DNA from: Mesotoga prima MesG1.Ag.4.2
GTDB taxonomy: Bacteria; Thermotogota; Thermotogae; Petrotogales; Kosmotogaceae
Direction: 5' to 3'
Assembly (NCBI RefSeq): GCF_000147715.2
Contig: NC_017934.1
Coordinates: forward strand, 2,604,001-2,668,000
DNA length: 64,000 bases
This document shows positions 8,962 to 17,504 of the stretch, piece by piece. The position numbers and the translations under genes are program-made. The stretch's first letter is position 1. Each line of letters starts with the position of its first letter. The notes beneath the pieces were generated by a model. It saw nothing but the letters and a program-made list of their open reading frames with translations, did not search any database and was not told the DNA's origin.

Positions 8962-9629
8962 AGATCGCGGGAATCATAGCTCTGATAACCATCTTCATGA
9001 TCGTTCTTTTTTCCTTTGATCCGTTCGGCAGTATTCCAGAGCCGATCGAAGAAATAGTGAATCGAGTAAACGTACCCAATATAGTCACAAGCGTTTATCT
9101 TGAAACAAGACTCTATGACACTATTTTCGAGATAATAGTCTTTACGATAACTGCACTTGGTGTTGCAAGCCTTTTTACTTCGCTGCCCGTTAATAGCGAC
9201 GAGGGTCAGCAGGTATTCGGAACGGTTACTGTTTACAGCGGTGGACTGGCTGCACTGTCCATAACGCTCTTCCTATATGTTGTGATAAACGGTCACATAA
9301 GTCCCGGTGGAGGATTTGTTGGTGGAGTAGTTCTCGCAACGGGCGTTGTCACTTATGGACTCACTTCGAGTTTCAGGAGAGCGAGTCTTCATTATGAGAT
9401 CTTCAAGGTAAATATGCTGGAGAACGTAAGCCTTATTCTTATTTTTGCGTTTTCATGTTTCATCATAATCTTTCCAGAGGCTCACGCACAAATACTATCT
9501 GAGGCTGGATTCGGTTCGGTTTTCAGTGGCGGACTAATACCCATGATGAATATATTGATAGGAATCAAAGTATATGCAGGCGCCTGGAAGATGTCCAGCG
9601 AGTTCATAAACAGACGGGGAACATTATGA
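8958..9629 (+). CDS. mrpB: MbhE plus MrpB-type fused antiporter subunit
   Basis: A 223-residue membrane protein. The N-terminal ~95 residues, with YLETRLYDTIFEIIVFTITALGV, match the last piece of MrpA (MbhE). The rest is MrpB/MbhF, with the conserved HISPGGGFVGG and a C-terminal helix. It overlaps both neighbours by ATGA. The last segment of the missing large MrpA subunit is thus supplied as a fusion. The protein sits in the inner membrane. Confidence 0.85.
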   Translation: MKIAGIIALITIFMIVLFSFDPFGSIPEPIEEIVNRVNVPNIVTSVYLETRLYDTIFEIIVFTITALGVASLFTSLPVNSDEGQQVFGTVTVYSGGLAALSITLFLYVVINGHISPGGGFVGGVVLATGVVTYGLTSSFRRASLHYEIFKVNMLENVSLILIFAFSCFIIIFPEAHAQILSEAGFGSVFSGGLIPMMNILIGIKVYAGAWKMSSEFINRRGTL

Positions 9630-9985
9630 CGGGAATTCTCGTAATCTATTTCTCGATAATTGGTATGCTGGTCGGAGCAGTGGGCATGATTCTCTCGAAA
9701 AACATAATAAAGAAAATCTTGTCCCTTGGTATAGTAGAGACTTCCGTAAATCTTATGTATACCGGAATTTCGGCCAGAGGAGGGATAATTCCCCCCATAA
9801 TCAGCGGTGACTTTTCTAATGCAGTCTATGCAGACCCCATTCCCCAGGCCGTAATAATTACCGGAATCGTAATTTCATTTGCATTGCTCTGTCTTTCGCT
9901 CGTATTTGCGATCATAATTTACAACAAGTATCACACAATGAATGTCGAGACTATCGAAATGATTTTCGAGAGGGAGGAAAAATGA
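9626..9985 (+). CDS. mrpC: Mrp antiporter subunit C (NuoK-like)
   Basis: A 119-residue three-helix membrane protein related to NuoK of complex I, with VETSVNLMYTG and the ADPIPQAVIITGIVI motif typical of MrpC/MbhG. It is coupled by ATGA overlaps to the genes on both sides. Confidence 0.9.
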   Translation: MTGILVIYFSIIGMLVGAVGMILSKNIIKKILSLGIVETSVNLMYTGISARGGIIPPIISGDFSNAVYADPIPQAVIITGIVISFALLCLSLVFAIIIYNKYHTMNVETIEMIFEREEK

Positions 9986-11424
9986 TAGCATTAGTCTTCC
10001 TGCCCGTTCTCGGAGGCGTTATCTGCCTTGTATTGAAGAAGAGAAAGAACGTCAGCCTGATCATTGCCATTGTTACGGCTTTAGTCGGTGGAAGCGTCCT
10101 TCCATTTGTTATCTTTGACAACGCTTCGATAGACATAGGGAACTGGGGTTCACTTGGAATTGGACTTGCGATAGATGAATTAGCAATCCCCTTTCTGCTA
10201 TCGACTTTTATCGTTATGCTCGCGGTGATTTTGAATTCTATCAAGAAGGGTTATGACGGTTTTTTCTATGCCTTGATCCTCATACTTTACGGAACTCTAA
10301 ATTCAATATTCCTTTCGAGAGACCTTTTCAGTATTTTCGTAACCGTTGAACTCGCATCGATAATTTCCTTTATCCTAATTTCCTACGAGAAGAAGCCCCG
10401 TCAGGCCTGGGCCAGTCTGAAGTATCTGCTCCTCTCTTCACTAGGTCTGAACTTCTATCTACTAGGAATCGGAATCGTCTATATGGAAACGGGTTCATTT
10501 GCGATGGATAGTCTCGAACAGGTTTCGACTATCGCAACAGTTCTGATCTTTGGGGGGCTGGCCGTCAAGTCCGGTCTTTTCTTTTTCTCAATGTGGCTTC
10601 CGGATGCTCATTCCAATGCGCCAATCGAAGTGTCTCCAATACTATCCGGTCTTATTGTCAAACTTGATGTCTATTTATCGATAAGGTTCATAACCTATTC
10701 CTCTTTCGGCTGGATGAGAGATACCTATATGTTCATAGGAATCGTAAGCGCAATTGTCGGCGTCGTATTCGCAGTCAATTCAAAGAACGCCAAGAGGGTG
10801 CTAGCATATCACACTATCTCTCAAGTTGGATTCATGCTTGTGAATTGTGACAAGTCCTCTGCCTGGCACGGCTTCAGCCATGCAATATTCAAAACGCTCC
10901 TTTTTCTGGTCGTCGGAAATATTTCGGAAAGACTCGGTACAAAGGAGTATACAAAGTGGTCGGGGAAGATCACGAGGGTCGAGTACGCTTTTCTGTTGAT
11001 CGGTTCGCTCGCAATCGCGGGATTTCCCATGACATCCGGATGTGTGACGAAGGAGATCATCATACACGGCGCTTGTTGTCCCTCGTTGAAGATACTGCTC
11101 CTCATTGCTTCCGCTGGAACGGCCATGAGCTTCTCGAAATTCATCTTTCTCAAACCCGGAAAATCTTCCTCGCGGCCTGCCGCGAATACCGTTGCGGCTT
11201 ACTCCATTTTGTCCGGAGTCATAATCGTACACGGGATTATCGGTTTCGAAATATATATGTTCGAATCATTATTTGCCGTTATTGCGGGAGTAGCCGCATA
11301 TCTTCTGCTTCGCAAGTTTCTCAGACCTCTGCCGGTTTATTTCGAGAGGATCGATTCGGCTCTCTCTTCCTATCTCGTTCTATTTCTAATTTCGATCGTG
11401 TTGGCAATTATCCTCTCCTCTTGA
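9982..11424 (+). CDS. mrpD: Mrp antiporter subunit D (NuoL/M/N-like ion translocator)
   Basis: The ion-moving subunit, 480 residues with about 14 membrane helices. Family signatures include the Glu in FVTVELASIISF and the Lys-containing AVKSGLFFFSMWLPDAHSN, followed by SPILSGLIVK. The homology to complex I pumping subunits is clear. It is the only antiporter-like subunit in the operon, because a full MrpA is absent. The gene ends the operon, and its stop codon lies inside the -35 box of the tRNA-Trp promoter. Confidence 0.92.
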   Translation: MIALVFLPVLGGVICLVLKKRKNVSLIIAIVTALVGGSVLPFVIFDNASIDIGNWGSLGIGLAIDELAIPFLLSTFIVMLAVILNSIKKGYDGFFYALILILYGTLNSIFLSRDLFSIFVTVELASIISFILISYEKKPRQAWASLKYLLLSSLGLNFYLLGIGIVYMETGSFAMDSLEQVSTIATVLIFGGLAVKSGLFFFSMWLPDAHSNAPIEVSPILSGLIVKLDVYLSIRFITYSSFGWMRDTYMFIGIVSAIVGVVFAVNSKNAKRVLAYHTISQVGFMLVNCDKSSAWHGFSHAIFKTLLFLVVGNISERLGTKEYTKWSGKITRVEYAFLLIGSLAIAGFPMTSGCVTKEIIIHGACCPSLKILLLIASAGTAMSFSKFIFLKPGKSSSRPAANTVAAYSILSGVIIVHGIIGFEIYMFESLFAVIAGVAAYLLLRKFLRPLPVYFERIDSALSSYLVLFLISIVLAIILSS

Positions 11425-11449
11425 AAAGGAGTATCGATTCCGCTATAAT
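11421..11449 (+). promoter_or_regulatory. Promoter of tRNA-Trp
   Basis: TTGAAA (11421-11426) and TATAAT (11444-11449) are exactly 17 bases apart, and the tRNA begins 10 bases later. This is the best sigma-70-type promoter in the window. Confidence 0.85.
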
Positions 11450-11458
11450 CGTCTTTGT

Positions 11459-11534
11459 AGGCGAGTAGCTCAATTGGCAGAGCGACGGTCTCCAAAATCG
11501 TAGGTCGGGGGTTCGAGGCCCTCCTCGCCTGCCA
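11459..11534 (+). tRNA. tRNA-Trp (anticodon CCA)
   Basis: A 76-nt cloverleaf with 7-bp acceptor stem AGGCGAG/CTCGCCT, discriminator G and an encoded CCA end. The anticodon CCA is at 11492-11494, and the T-arm holds GGTTCGAGG. It reads UGG codons. Confidence 0.95.
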
Positions 11535-11536
11535 GA

Positions 11537-11564
11537 AAAGAGAGGAAGTTTCCTCTCTTTTTTA
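11537..11564 (+). terminator. Terminator after tRNA-Trp, likely bidirectional
   Basis: The stem AAGAGAGGA/TCCTCTCTT with a short loop is followed by a T run, and an A run precedes it. It can therefore stop the tRNA transcript and also the convergent acetyltransferase transcript, whose stop codon overlaps it. Confidence 0.85.
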
Positions 11565-12038
11565 TTTCCCCCCTATATGCTTTGCCATATTCAAGCTGGT
11601 AACTTCATACCCCATCTTCCTATATAGAGCAACCGCCACGGTGTTATGTGCGAAAACATGGAGCGAAAGGTCTTCCACTCCTAGTTTTGAAGCATATTCC
11701 TCAAGCGCCTTCAAGCTCTCTTTCCCGTAGCTTTTTCCCCTGAATGCCTCATCGATTACGAAATCATAGATGAATCCCTTCTTCTCCATTCCCGGGAAGA
11801 TATGTAGCCAGACACAGCCGATCTTCTTGCCTGTATCCTTTTCCTTAAGATTCAGCAGTTCGTGGTTCTCTGTGTTCAGTCCGTCAGTCAGCAATGAATC
11901 GACCTCTCTCTTCGATTTTTCTAGTGCGCTTTTCTCTTCCCATCTTCCGGATTTCACATTCTCTACCGCGTAGTTTTCAACAAGTTTTCTCAGATATACG
12001 CTAAACTCATCTGACCTCATTTTCTCTATAACTATCAT
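11562..12038 (-). CDS. GNAT-family N-acetyltransferase
   Basis: A 158-residue cytoplasmic acetyl-CoA-dependent acetyltransferase of unknown substrate. The acetyl-CoA loop is FRGKSYGKESL, and the C-terminal half follows the usual plan, ending in a VALYRKMGYEV motif. The ATG at 12038 follows AGGAGGG at good spacing. It is a single gene, convergent with tRNA-Trp. Confidence 0.88.
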   Translation of the reverse strand: MIVIEKMRSDEFSVYLRKLVENYAVENVKSGRWEEKSALEKSKREVDSLLTDGLNTENHELLNLKEKDTGKKIGCVWLHIFPGMEKKGFIYDFVIDEAFRGKSYGKESLKALEEYASKLGVEDLSLHVFAHNTVAVALYRKMGYEVTSLNMAKHIGGK

Positions 12039-12289
12039 TCTGTCCCTCCTCTATAGATCATATCCAACAGAAATCTCTTGAAGAGTACCTTGATTGAAAA
12101 GTAATCGTCGACGTACTCTGATGACCGGAAACTTCAGGACAACAACCAGTCTTAGAAAGAGCAACAAGAAAGTACACTTCCTTGATTAATGAAAACCACT
12201 ACTGCTCTCTTAAAGTGATCAAGTACACTTTCTGCTGATAAAATTGTTTTATACATGATATTCTAAATCACAAGGGGAGAAATCACAGT

Positions 12290-12571
12290 TTGAGAACCGT
12301 CGAGATAATTATTCAGGGAAGAGTTCAGAAGGTCGGCATGAGAAACTTCATAAGGCGTCTGGCTACGAGACATGGGATTACTGGTTATGTAGAGAACCTC
12401 GACGATGGCTCGGTGAGAGTAGTAGCTCAGGGCAGCAAAGCACAGCTAAATGCATTCCTTGCGAAGATCGAGAAGGGATCGATTTCGATAAAGCTTTCCG
12501 GAGGAAACATCAAGAGGGTTACTGAACGGCCATCCATGGAACACGGGTTCATGGACTTTGAAAAAAGGTAA
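12290..12571 (+). CDS. acyP: Acylphosphatase
   Basis: A small cytoplasmic enzyme that hydrolyses carboxyl-phosphate bonds. The 93-residue product is the usual length. It has GRVQKVGMRNFI, with the catalytic Arg in the R-N-F-I-R context, and the catalytic Asn in GYVENLDDGSV. The start is TTG at 12290, with AGGGGAG upstream. The next gene follows 19 bases after the stop and may be co-transcribed. Confidence 0.92.
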   Translation: MRTVEIIIQGRVQKVGMRNFIRRLATRHGITGYVENLDDGSVRVVAQGSKAQLNAFLAKIEKGSISIKLSGGNIKRVTERPSMEHGFMDFEKR

Positions 12572-12590
12572 TTCCTACTGGAGGAGAAAA

Positions 12591-13493
12591 ATGACAGTGA
12601 TAATATTGGTGCTGATCGTTGTAGGATTTCTGGGCATCGTCGGTGCCGTTTTTGCCAACAAGGTCACGAAACCGCGGCAAATCCCGTACGAAGAGACCTA
12701 CCGCATCGAAGTCGAAAACGGCAGAATGGATCCGGAGTGGTTCGAAAAGATCGAAAAGGAGGAGGTCTGGATTGATTCTCCGTATGGATACAAACTTCAC
12801 GGGTTACTCATTCCGAACGACAATTCCGAAAGAGCTGTAATTATCTGCCACGGTATCACTTATTCGCTGTTCGGTTCCATAAAGTACGCGAAAATTTTTC
12901 ACAAGCTAGGCTTTAACATCATCGTATATGACCACAGAAATCACGGAAAGAGCGGAGGCACGAATACGACTCTGGGCTATTACGAGAAACATGATCTTGC
13001 TGCGGTGAAAAACTGGGTCCTGGATAGACTGGGCAAGAAGACCAGAATAGGTCTGCATGGGGAATCGATGGGTGCCGCAATCGCAATTCAGTATCTTTCT
13101 CTAGATGATGAGATCGACTTCTGCGTCGCCGACTGTGGTTTTTCGGACCTCGAAGAATTGCTCTCGATAAGGTTGAGAGAGGACTTTCATCTGCCAAGAG
13201 TTCCATTCATCTGGCTCGCCCGTCTCTTCGCTAGGATAATGACTGGAGCCGATCTCAAGGAAGTCAGCCCGATCAGATCAGTAAGAGAGACTTCCATTCC
13301 TATCATGTTTGCTCACGGTGGAGAAGACCACTACGTCCCTACCTTTATGAGCGAAAAGATGTACAGTGAAAGACAATCAAACAAACATCTACTTATAGTT
13401 CCCGATGCTGGCCATGCGATGGCCCTTGTTACCGATCCAGCGAAATACGAAAAAGAGATAGAATGGTTTCTTCGTAGTAATGATCTCCTTTGA
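12591..13493 (+). CDS. Membrane-anchored alpha/beta hydrolase
   Basis: A 300-residue serine hydrolase of the BAAT/S9-like alpha-beta fold with one N-terminal membrane helix (residues 2-24). The catalytic triad is visible: Ser in HGESMGAA, Asp in HGGEDHYVP and His in DAGHAMAL. The oxyanion motif ICHGIT precedes it. The ATG at 12591 is chosen because GGAGGAG lies just before it; a TTG at 12558 is less likely. The substrate is unknown. Esterase or peptidase activity is possible. Confidence 0.87.
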   Translation: MTVIILVLIVVGFLGIVGAVFANKVTKPRQIPYEETYRIEVENGRMDPEWFEKIEKEEVWIDSPYGYKLHGLLIPNDNSERAVIICHGITYSLFGSIKYAKIFHKLGFNIIVYDHRNHGKSGGTNTTLGYYEKHDLAAVKNWVLDRLGKKTRIGLHGESMGAAIAIQYLSLDDEIDFCVADCGFSDLEELLSIRLREDFHLPRVPFIWLARLFARIMTGADLKEVSPIRSVRETSIPIMFAHGGEDHYVPTFMSEKMYSERQSNKHLLIVPDAGHAMALVTDPAKYEKEIEWFLRSNDLL

Positions 13494-13909
13494 TTCAGCT
13501 CTTTATTTCCGCCCTCACTATTGAAAAATTTGCCTTAAGAATTAAAATCCATTGTTGGAATTATTCATTACCTTGCCGAACTATATCGATAATTTGGTTT
13601 TGGTTAGTTTAATTTATTGATTTGCACGCTAATTCATATTGAAATAATCAATCACTACAACTAATTAATTATTTTTCCATTAATTATTGAAGCAAAGAGC
13701 TTGACATTCTTGGAATTATTGTGTTAGACTTCGTAATGCTTTGATAATCTTTTTCTTTTTATCGAAGTAATTAAATTATCGATTACTTTTTGCACTATAG
13801 TTCTGTCCAGAATTATAATTATGCGATTATAATGAAAATTTCTTACTGATATACAACTGAATATTCTGTGCAAAGGCACAGAACTAAATGAAAAAGGGGG
13901 CGAAAGAAA
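13494..13909 (+). promoter_or_regulatory. AT-rich control region of the peptide ABC operon
   Basis: A strongly AT-rich stretch of about 415 bases with two promoter candidates. One is TTGACA (13701-13706) with extended -10 TGTTAGACT (13722-13730). The other is TTGCAC (13790-13795) with TATAAT (13814-13819) at 18-base spacing. An 8-bp inverted repeat AGTTCTGT (13799-13806)/ACAGAACT (13878-13885) flanks the second start. It could be an operator or an RNA stem in the leader. No gene is seen here. Confidence 0.55.
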
Positions 13910-16411
13910 TTGAGTAAGAGACTTACCGTGATCCTTCTCGCATCGATGATTGTTCTCTGTGGCGGTGTTTTTGCAACCGAGAAGGGACCAATCTCCGACG
14001 TCATCTACTTCAACGTTAAGATGTCTCAAGAACTCGGTCTCAGAGACGTTGCCGAAGGACTCACCGACATTTTCATGGAAGGCGTCTCCGGTCCTACGTT
14101 AATGGGGATGGATAAGGCAACACGAGACAAAATGGATATCTACTCTGTTCCAGCGCTAACCTATGCTCTTTTCGTAAACCCATATCCGAACGAAGCTCCT
14201 TACTTCGCAAATGTAGACGGAAAGGACTTCTTCAACGTAATGGCGATAAACGAATTCAGGTATGCTCTCAACGACTTGATCAACAGGCAGTACATAGTTG
14301 ACGAGATACTTGGAGGCGCTGGAGGACCGATGTTGTCTATGGCAACCCCCGGTCAACCCGGTACCTACAGATACGGTCTGGTCGCAAACAAACTTGGGTT
14401 AAGCTTTGAAGGCAACGAGACAAGAGCTCTCGAAGCTATGAAGAAAGCTCTTGAGGATGCCGCAAAGATTCCTGAGAATCAGGGTAGACTGGTAAACAGT
14501 AACGGCAAATGGTATTTCGATAATGAGCCATTGACGGTTAAATTCGTTATTAGGGCTGATGACCCCAACGTTAGAGTCAAGATGGCCGAATACGTCTCCC
14601 TTCAACTTGAAAAGGCCGGGGTAACAGTGGACAGACTGGTCTGGGAAAGATCAAAAGCTAGCAACACAGCTTATGGTAGCGATCCTGCAGACCTGATCTG
14701 GAACCTCTACACCGAAGCATGGAGCGCAGGCGCCACAAGAGCCTTCTGGGAACACATAGTACGCCAGATGTATGCTTCCGGTGGATCCTACATGCCCGGC
14801 CGTGGGACAGAAGGGTTCTGGAATTTCAGAAACGAAAAGCTGGACGATCTCATAGATAGGGCCTACACAGGAAACTTCTTAACTGAAGAGGAGTACTGGG
14901 ACCTTTCTCTTACGGCTCTGGAGATGGGACTTAAAGACGCAGTTAGAATTTATGTCTGCTATCAGGACGGCTTCTATACGGCCAATTCGGCGAGGCTTCT
15001 CGACAGATTCGCATACGGACTCGGAGACGGAGTTAATGACTGGTCACTCAAAACGGCCGTCACCGATGACAAGGTGCTTTTTGTCACACAGTACTCATCC
15101 GTTGGAGCTCTCTTCATGTCCAACTGGGATCCTGTAGGACCTGACGGAATCTCAGACACGTACAGTGCAAATGTCGTAACGATTCTCTCTGATCCCAGCT
15201 CTTTTGAGAGCCCGGCGTCTGCTATAAATACCCCTTACAGAGTTAACTGGACACATGACGACATAGTCACGAAGGTCGAGCGAAACTCGGAAGGTGACGT
15301 CGTAGGTACAATAGACGTTCCCGAAAATGCGATAAGATTCGACAGCAAGACCAAGCAGTGGAAGGAAGTCGGCCCGGGCGTCAAGTCAATGTCGATGGGA
15401 ACATATACCCTCCTCGGAGGCAACATGCACCAGGGCCAGCCCATAACAGTCAACGACTATCTCTACGCCTTCGCATTCATTGATGAATGGATATCGAGAG
15501 ACGGGGAGAATGACAAGTACTACGAAGCTTCGTACGAGAATTACATGAGAAGCGGACAAGACACGATAAAGGGATATATTGTAAACGATGACGGGACAAT
15601 CACTACCTACTTCGATTACAACTTCCCTGCAAGCGTCGACAGAACCGCACAGTGGGGAGCACCTTTCCTTGGAGTCCACAGACAGCCATTTGTAATAGTC
15701 TCCTGGGAAATATACGAGGCCCTCGCGGAAATCGTTGCCAACGGCAGCCAATCTGGAACGGTCTATGCCTTCAGGAACGATCCCGCTGTCACTCAGATCG
15801 ATGTCCTTGTACCGAACCACGTGAAAGACATAAAAGCGAAACTCGTCGAGCTAATAGAAAAGGGACATGTTCCTAACTCTCTTAAGGGCCTGATAACTGT
15901 CGAAGAGGCTCAGTCAAGATACCAGGCCGCAATCGACTTCATAGACAAGTATGGACATGCGTATATAAGCAATGGACCATACTACCTTTCAAAATACGAC
16001 CCAACTGCGAACTATGCGGAATGCAGGGCCTTTAGAGATCCTTCCTATCCATATGAACCGTACTACTGGAAGGAAATGTTGAAAACCGTAAGGCTTTCAA
16101 TCGACTCTATAGACGTACCGGCCATAATCATGAAGGGAATGGATACGACTGTCAAGGTAGTAGTCGCAGAGGTTGCCTATCCATCTGAAGAGGTATCCAA
16201 GGCATCCAGGGGAAGCGTTGTCGTGACACTTATAACTCCGGAGAAAGAGATGACTTTCGACGCCGTCTTGATCGAACCGGGACTTTTCGAAGCTGTAATA
16301 AACGCTGAAGCTATCGAAGATCTCGAACCTGGCTCATACAACGTTCTGGCAATCGCTTCACTCGAAGGTGCGGTGCCGGCATCGTCCGTCACTTCCACCA
16401 TAGTTTACTGA
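13910..16411 (+). CDS. Oligopeptide-type ABC substrate-binding protein, apparently circularly permuted
   Basis: An exported binding protein of the SBP family 5 type, 833 residues against about 530-600 normally. A signal peptide covers residues 1-22. Residues 26-385 match the C-terminal half of ordinary family members, including VKMAEYVSLQLEKAGV. Residues 386-725 match the N-terminal half, including MHQGQPITVNDYLYAFAF (the usual DG-x-P-x-TA-x-D motif) and ISNGPYYLSKYDP (the usual GTGPY motif). The halves are therefore in swapped order. The last ~105 residues look like an Ig-like beta extension. The start is TTG at 13910 after AAAGGGGGCG. It is first in the operon and is followed by an mRNA hairpin. 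Confidence 0.85.
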   Translation: MSKRLTVILLASMIVLCGGVFATEKGPISDVIYFNVKMSQELGLRDVAEGLTDIFMEGVSGPTLMGMDKATRDKMDIYSVPALTYALFVNPYPNEAPYFANVDGKDFFNVMAINEFRYALNDLINRQYIVDEILGGAGGPMLSMATPGQPGTYRYGLVANKLGLSFEGNETRALEAMKKALEDAAKIPENQGRLVNSNGKWYFDNEPLTVKFVIRADDPNVRVKMAEYVSLQLEKAGVTVDRLVWERSKASNTAYGSDPADLIWNLYTEAWSAGATRAFWEHIVRQMYASGGSYMPGRGTEGFWNFRNEKLDDLIDRAYTGNFLTEEEYWDLSLTALEMGLKDAVRIYVCYQDGFYTANSARLLDRFAYGLGDGVNDWSLKTAVTDDKVLFVTQYSSVGALFMSNWDPVGPDGISDTYSANVVTILSDPSSFESPASAINTPYRVNWTHDDIVTKVERNSEGDVVGTIDVPENAIRFDSKTKQWKEVGPGVKSMSMGTYTLLGGNMHQGQPITVNDYLYAFAFIDEWISRDGENDKYYEASYENYMRSGQDTIKGYIVNDDGTITTYFDYNFPASVDRTAQWGAPFLGVHRQPFVIVSWEIYEALAEIVANGSQSGTVYAFRNDPAVTQIDVLVPNHVKDIKAKLVELIEKGHVPNSLKGLITVEEAQSRYQAAIDFIDKYGHAYISNGPYYLSKYDPTANYAECRAFRDPSYPYEPYYWKEMLKTVRLSIDSIDVPAIIMKGMDTTVKVVVAEVAYPSEEVSKASRGSVVVTLITPEKEMTFDAVLIEPGLFEAVINAEAIEDLEPGSYNVLAIASLEGAVPASSVTSTIVY

Positions 16412-16420
16412 TGTCTGCAG

Positions 16421-16448
16421 AGCGGTACCCGAAAGGGTGCCGCTTTCA
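16421..16448 (+). terminator. Intra-operon hairpin after the binding-protein gene
   Basis: A 10-bp stem AGCGGTACCC/GGGTGCCGCT with a GAAA tetraloop is followed by TTCATTATT. The weak T tail suggests partial termination or mRNA protection. Either would keep the binding protein more abundant than the permeases. Confidence 0.6.
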
Positions 16449-16463
16449 TTATTGAGGTGGAAT

Positions 16464-17504
16464 ATGTTCTGGAAATACATGTTGAAACGTGTCTTCTACG
16501 GCATCTTTATCTACATCATACTGATTTTCGTCTTTTCTGCGCTTTTCAACACCGTCATGGAACAGACCTTGCGAGGACAGATCGATGAGGAAATTAGAGG
16601 CGAATTGATGGCCCTAGATAACCGAAGCTCCCAACAGATTCAAGACTTCATCGAAATGAGAAGGGCAGAAAAGTATGCCCTTTACAGACTGGACAAGCCC
16701 ATCTTCGAAAGGATAGTGTGGCGAACCTGGTCAACCCTGACCTTCAACCTTGGAAAATCGAGTTCCATACGCTCTGCAGCAGGCGATCGGGATGTCTGGT
16801 CGATAGTCTCCGAGAAGATACCAAGAACCCTTGTTCTTTTCAGCACAGCGATGCTCGTCGACATCTTTATTGGAATATGGCTTGGCCTGAAGAAGGCTCA
16901 AAAGGCCGGAGGGTTACTGGACAAAAGTACTTCAGTAGGAACCATGGTGGTCTTCGGTATGCCGTCGTGGTGGTTGGGCATGATACTGATCATGTTCTTC
17001 GCATACACACTAAAAGTATTTCCTTCTGGTGGACTTCACGCTACGCCTCCTCCAGAGGGAATAGCATTCTTCTTAGATGCTCTCTATCATTTGGCGCTTC
17101 CAGTGATGACTCTTGTCGTAATTGGATTTTGGGGGCGCGCCTTCCTTACTCGAAATATCGTTCTCGGAGTTCTTCAGGACGACTATATAATGGCGGCAAG
17201 AGCAAGGGGCATTCCCGAAAGGAAGGTTCTCTACGGACACACAATGAGAACATCGGCCCCACCAATCGTCACCATGTCGCTTCTTGCACTGCTTGCCTCT
17301 GTGTCAGGAAATATTGTCTTTGAAGGTATCTTCAACTGGCCCGGAATGGGGAATCTCTTCTGGTTCGCCCTTCAGCAGAACGATGTTCCGGTCCTTATGG
17401 GAAATCTCGCGATAACCACAGGATTGTATATTTGTGGTCTTGTTCTCCTCGATCTGGTGTACGGTCTTCTTGATCCCAGGATCAAGGTTGGTGGCAGAAT
17501 ATGA
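16464..17504 (+). CDS. Peptide ABC transporter permease, DppB/OppB type
   Basis: A 346-residue inner-membrane permease with six helices. The cytoplasmic EAA loop is seen in YIMAARARGIPERKVLYGH. Between the first two helices is an unusually charged segment of about 60 residues (VMEQTLRGQIDEEIRGEL and beyond) that looks helical. The ATG at 16464 follows GAGGTGG; an earlier GTG at 16437 lies in the hairpin and is rejected. It pairs with the next gene as the membrane channel. Confidence 0.88.
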   Translation: MFWKYMLKRVFYGIFIYIILIFVFSALFNTVMEQTLRGQIDEEIRGELMALDNRSSQQIQDFIEMRRAEKYALYRLDKPIFERIVWRTWSTLTFNLGKSSSIRSAAGDRDVWSIVSEKIPRTLVLFSTAMLVDIFIGIWLGLKKAQKAGGLLDKSTSVGTMVVFGMPSWWLGMILIMFFAYTLKVFPSGGLHATPPPEGIAFFLDALYHLALPVMTLVVIGFWGRAFLTRNIVLGVLQDDYIMAARARGIPERKVLYGHTMRTSAPPIVTMSLLALLASVSGNIVFEGIFNWPGMGNLFWFALQQNDVPVLMGNLAITTGLYICGLVLLDLVYGLLDPRIKVGGRI

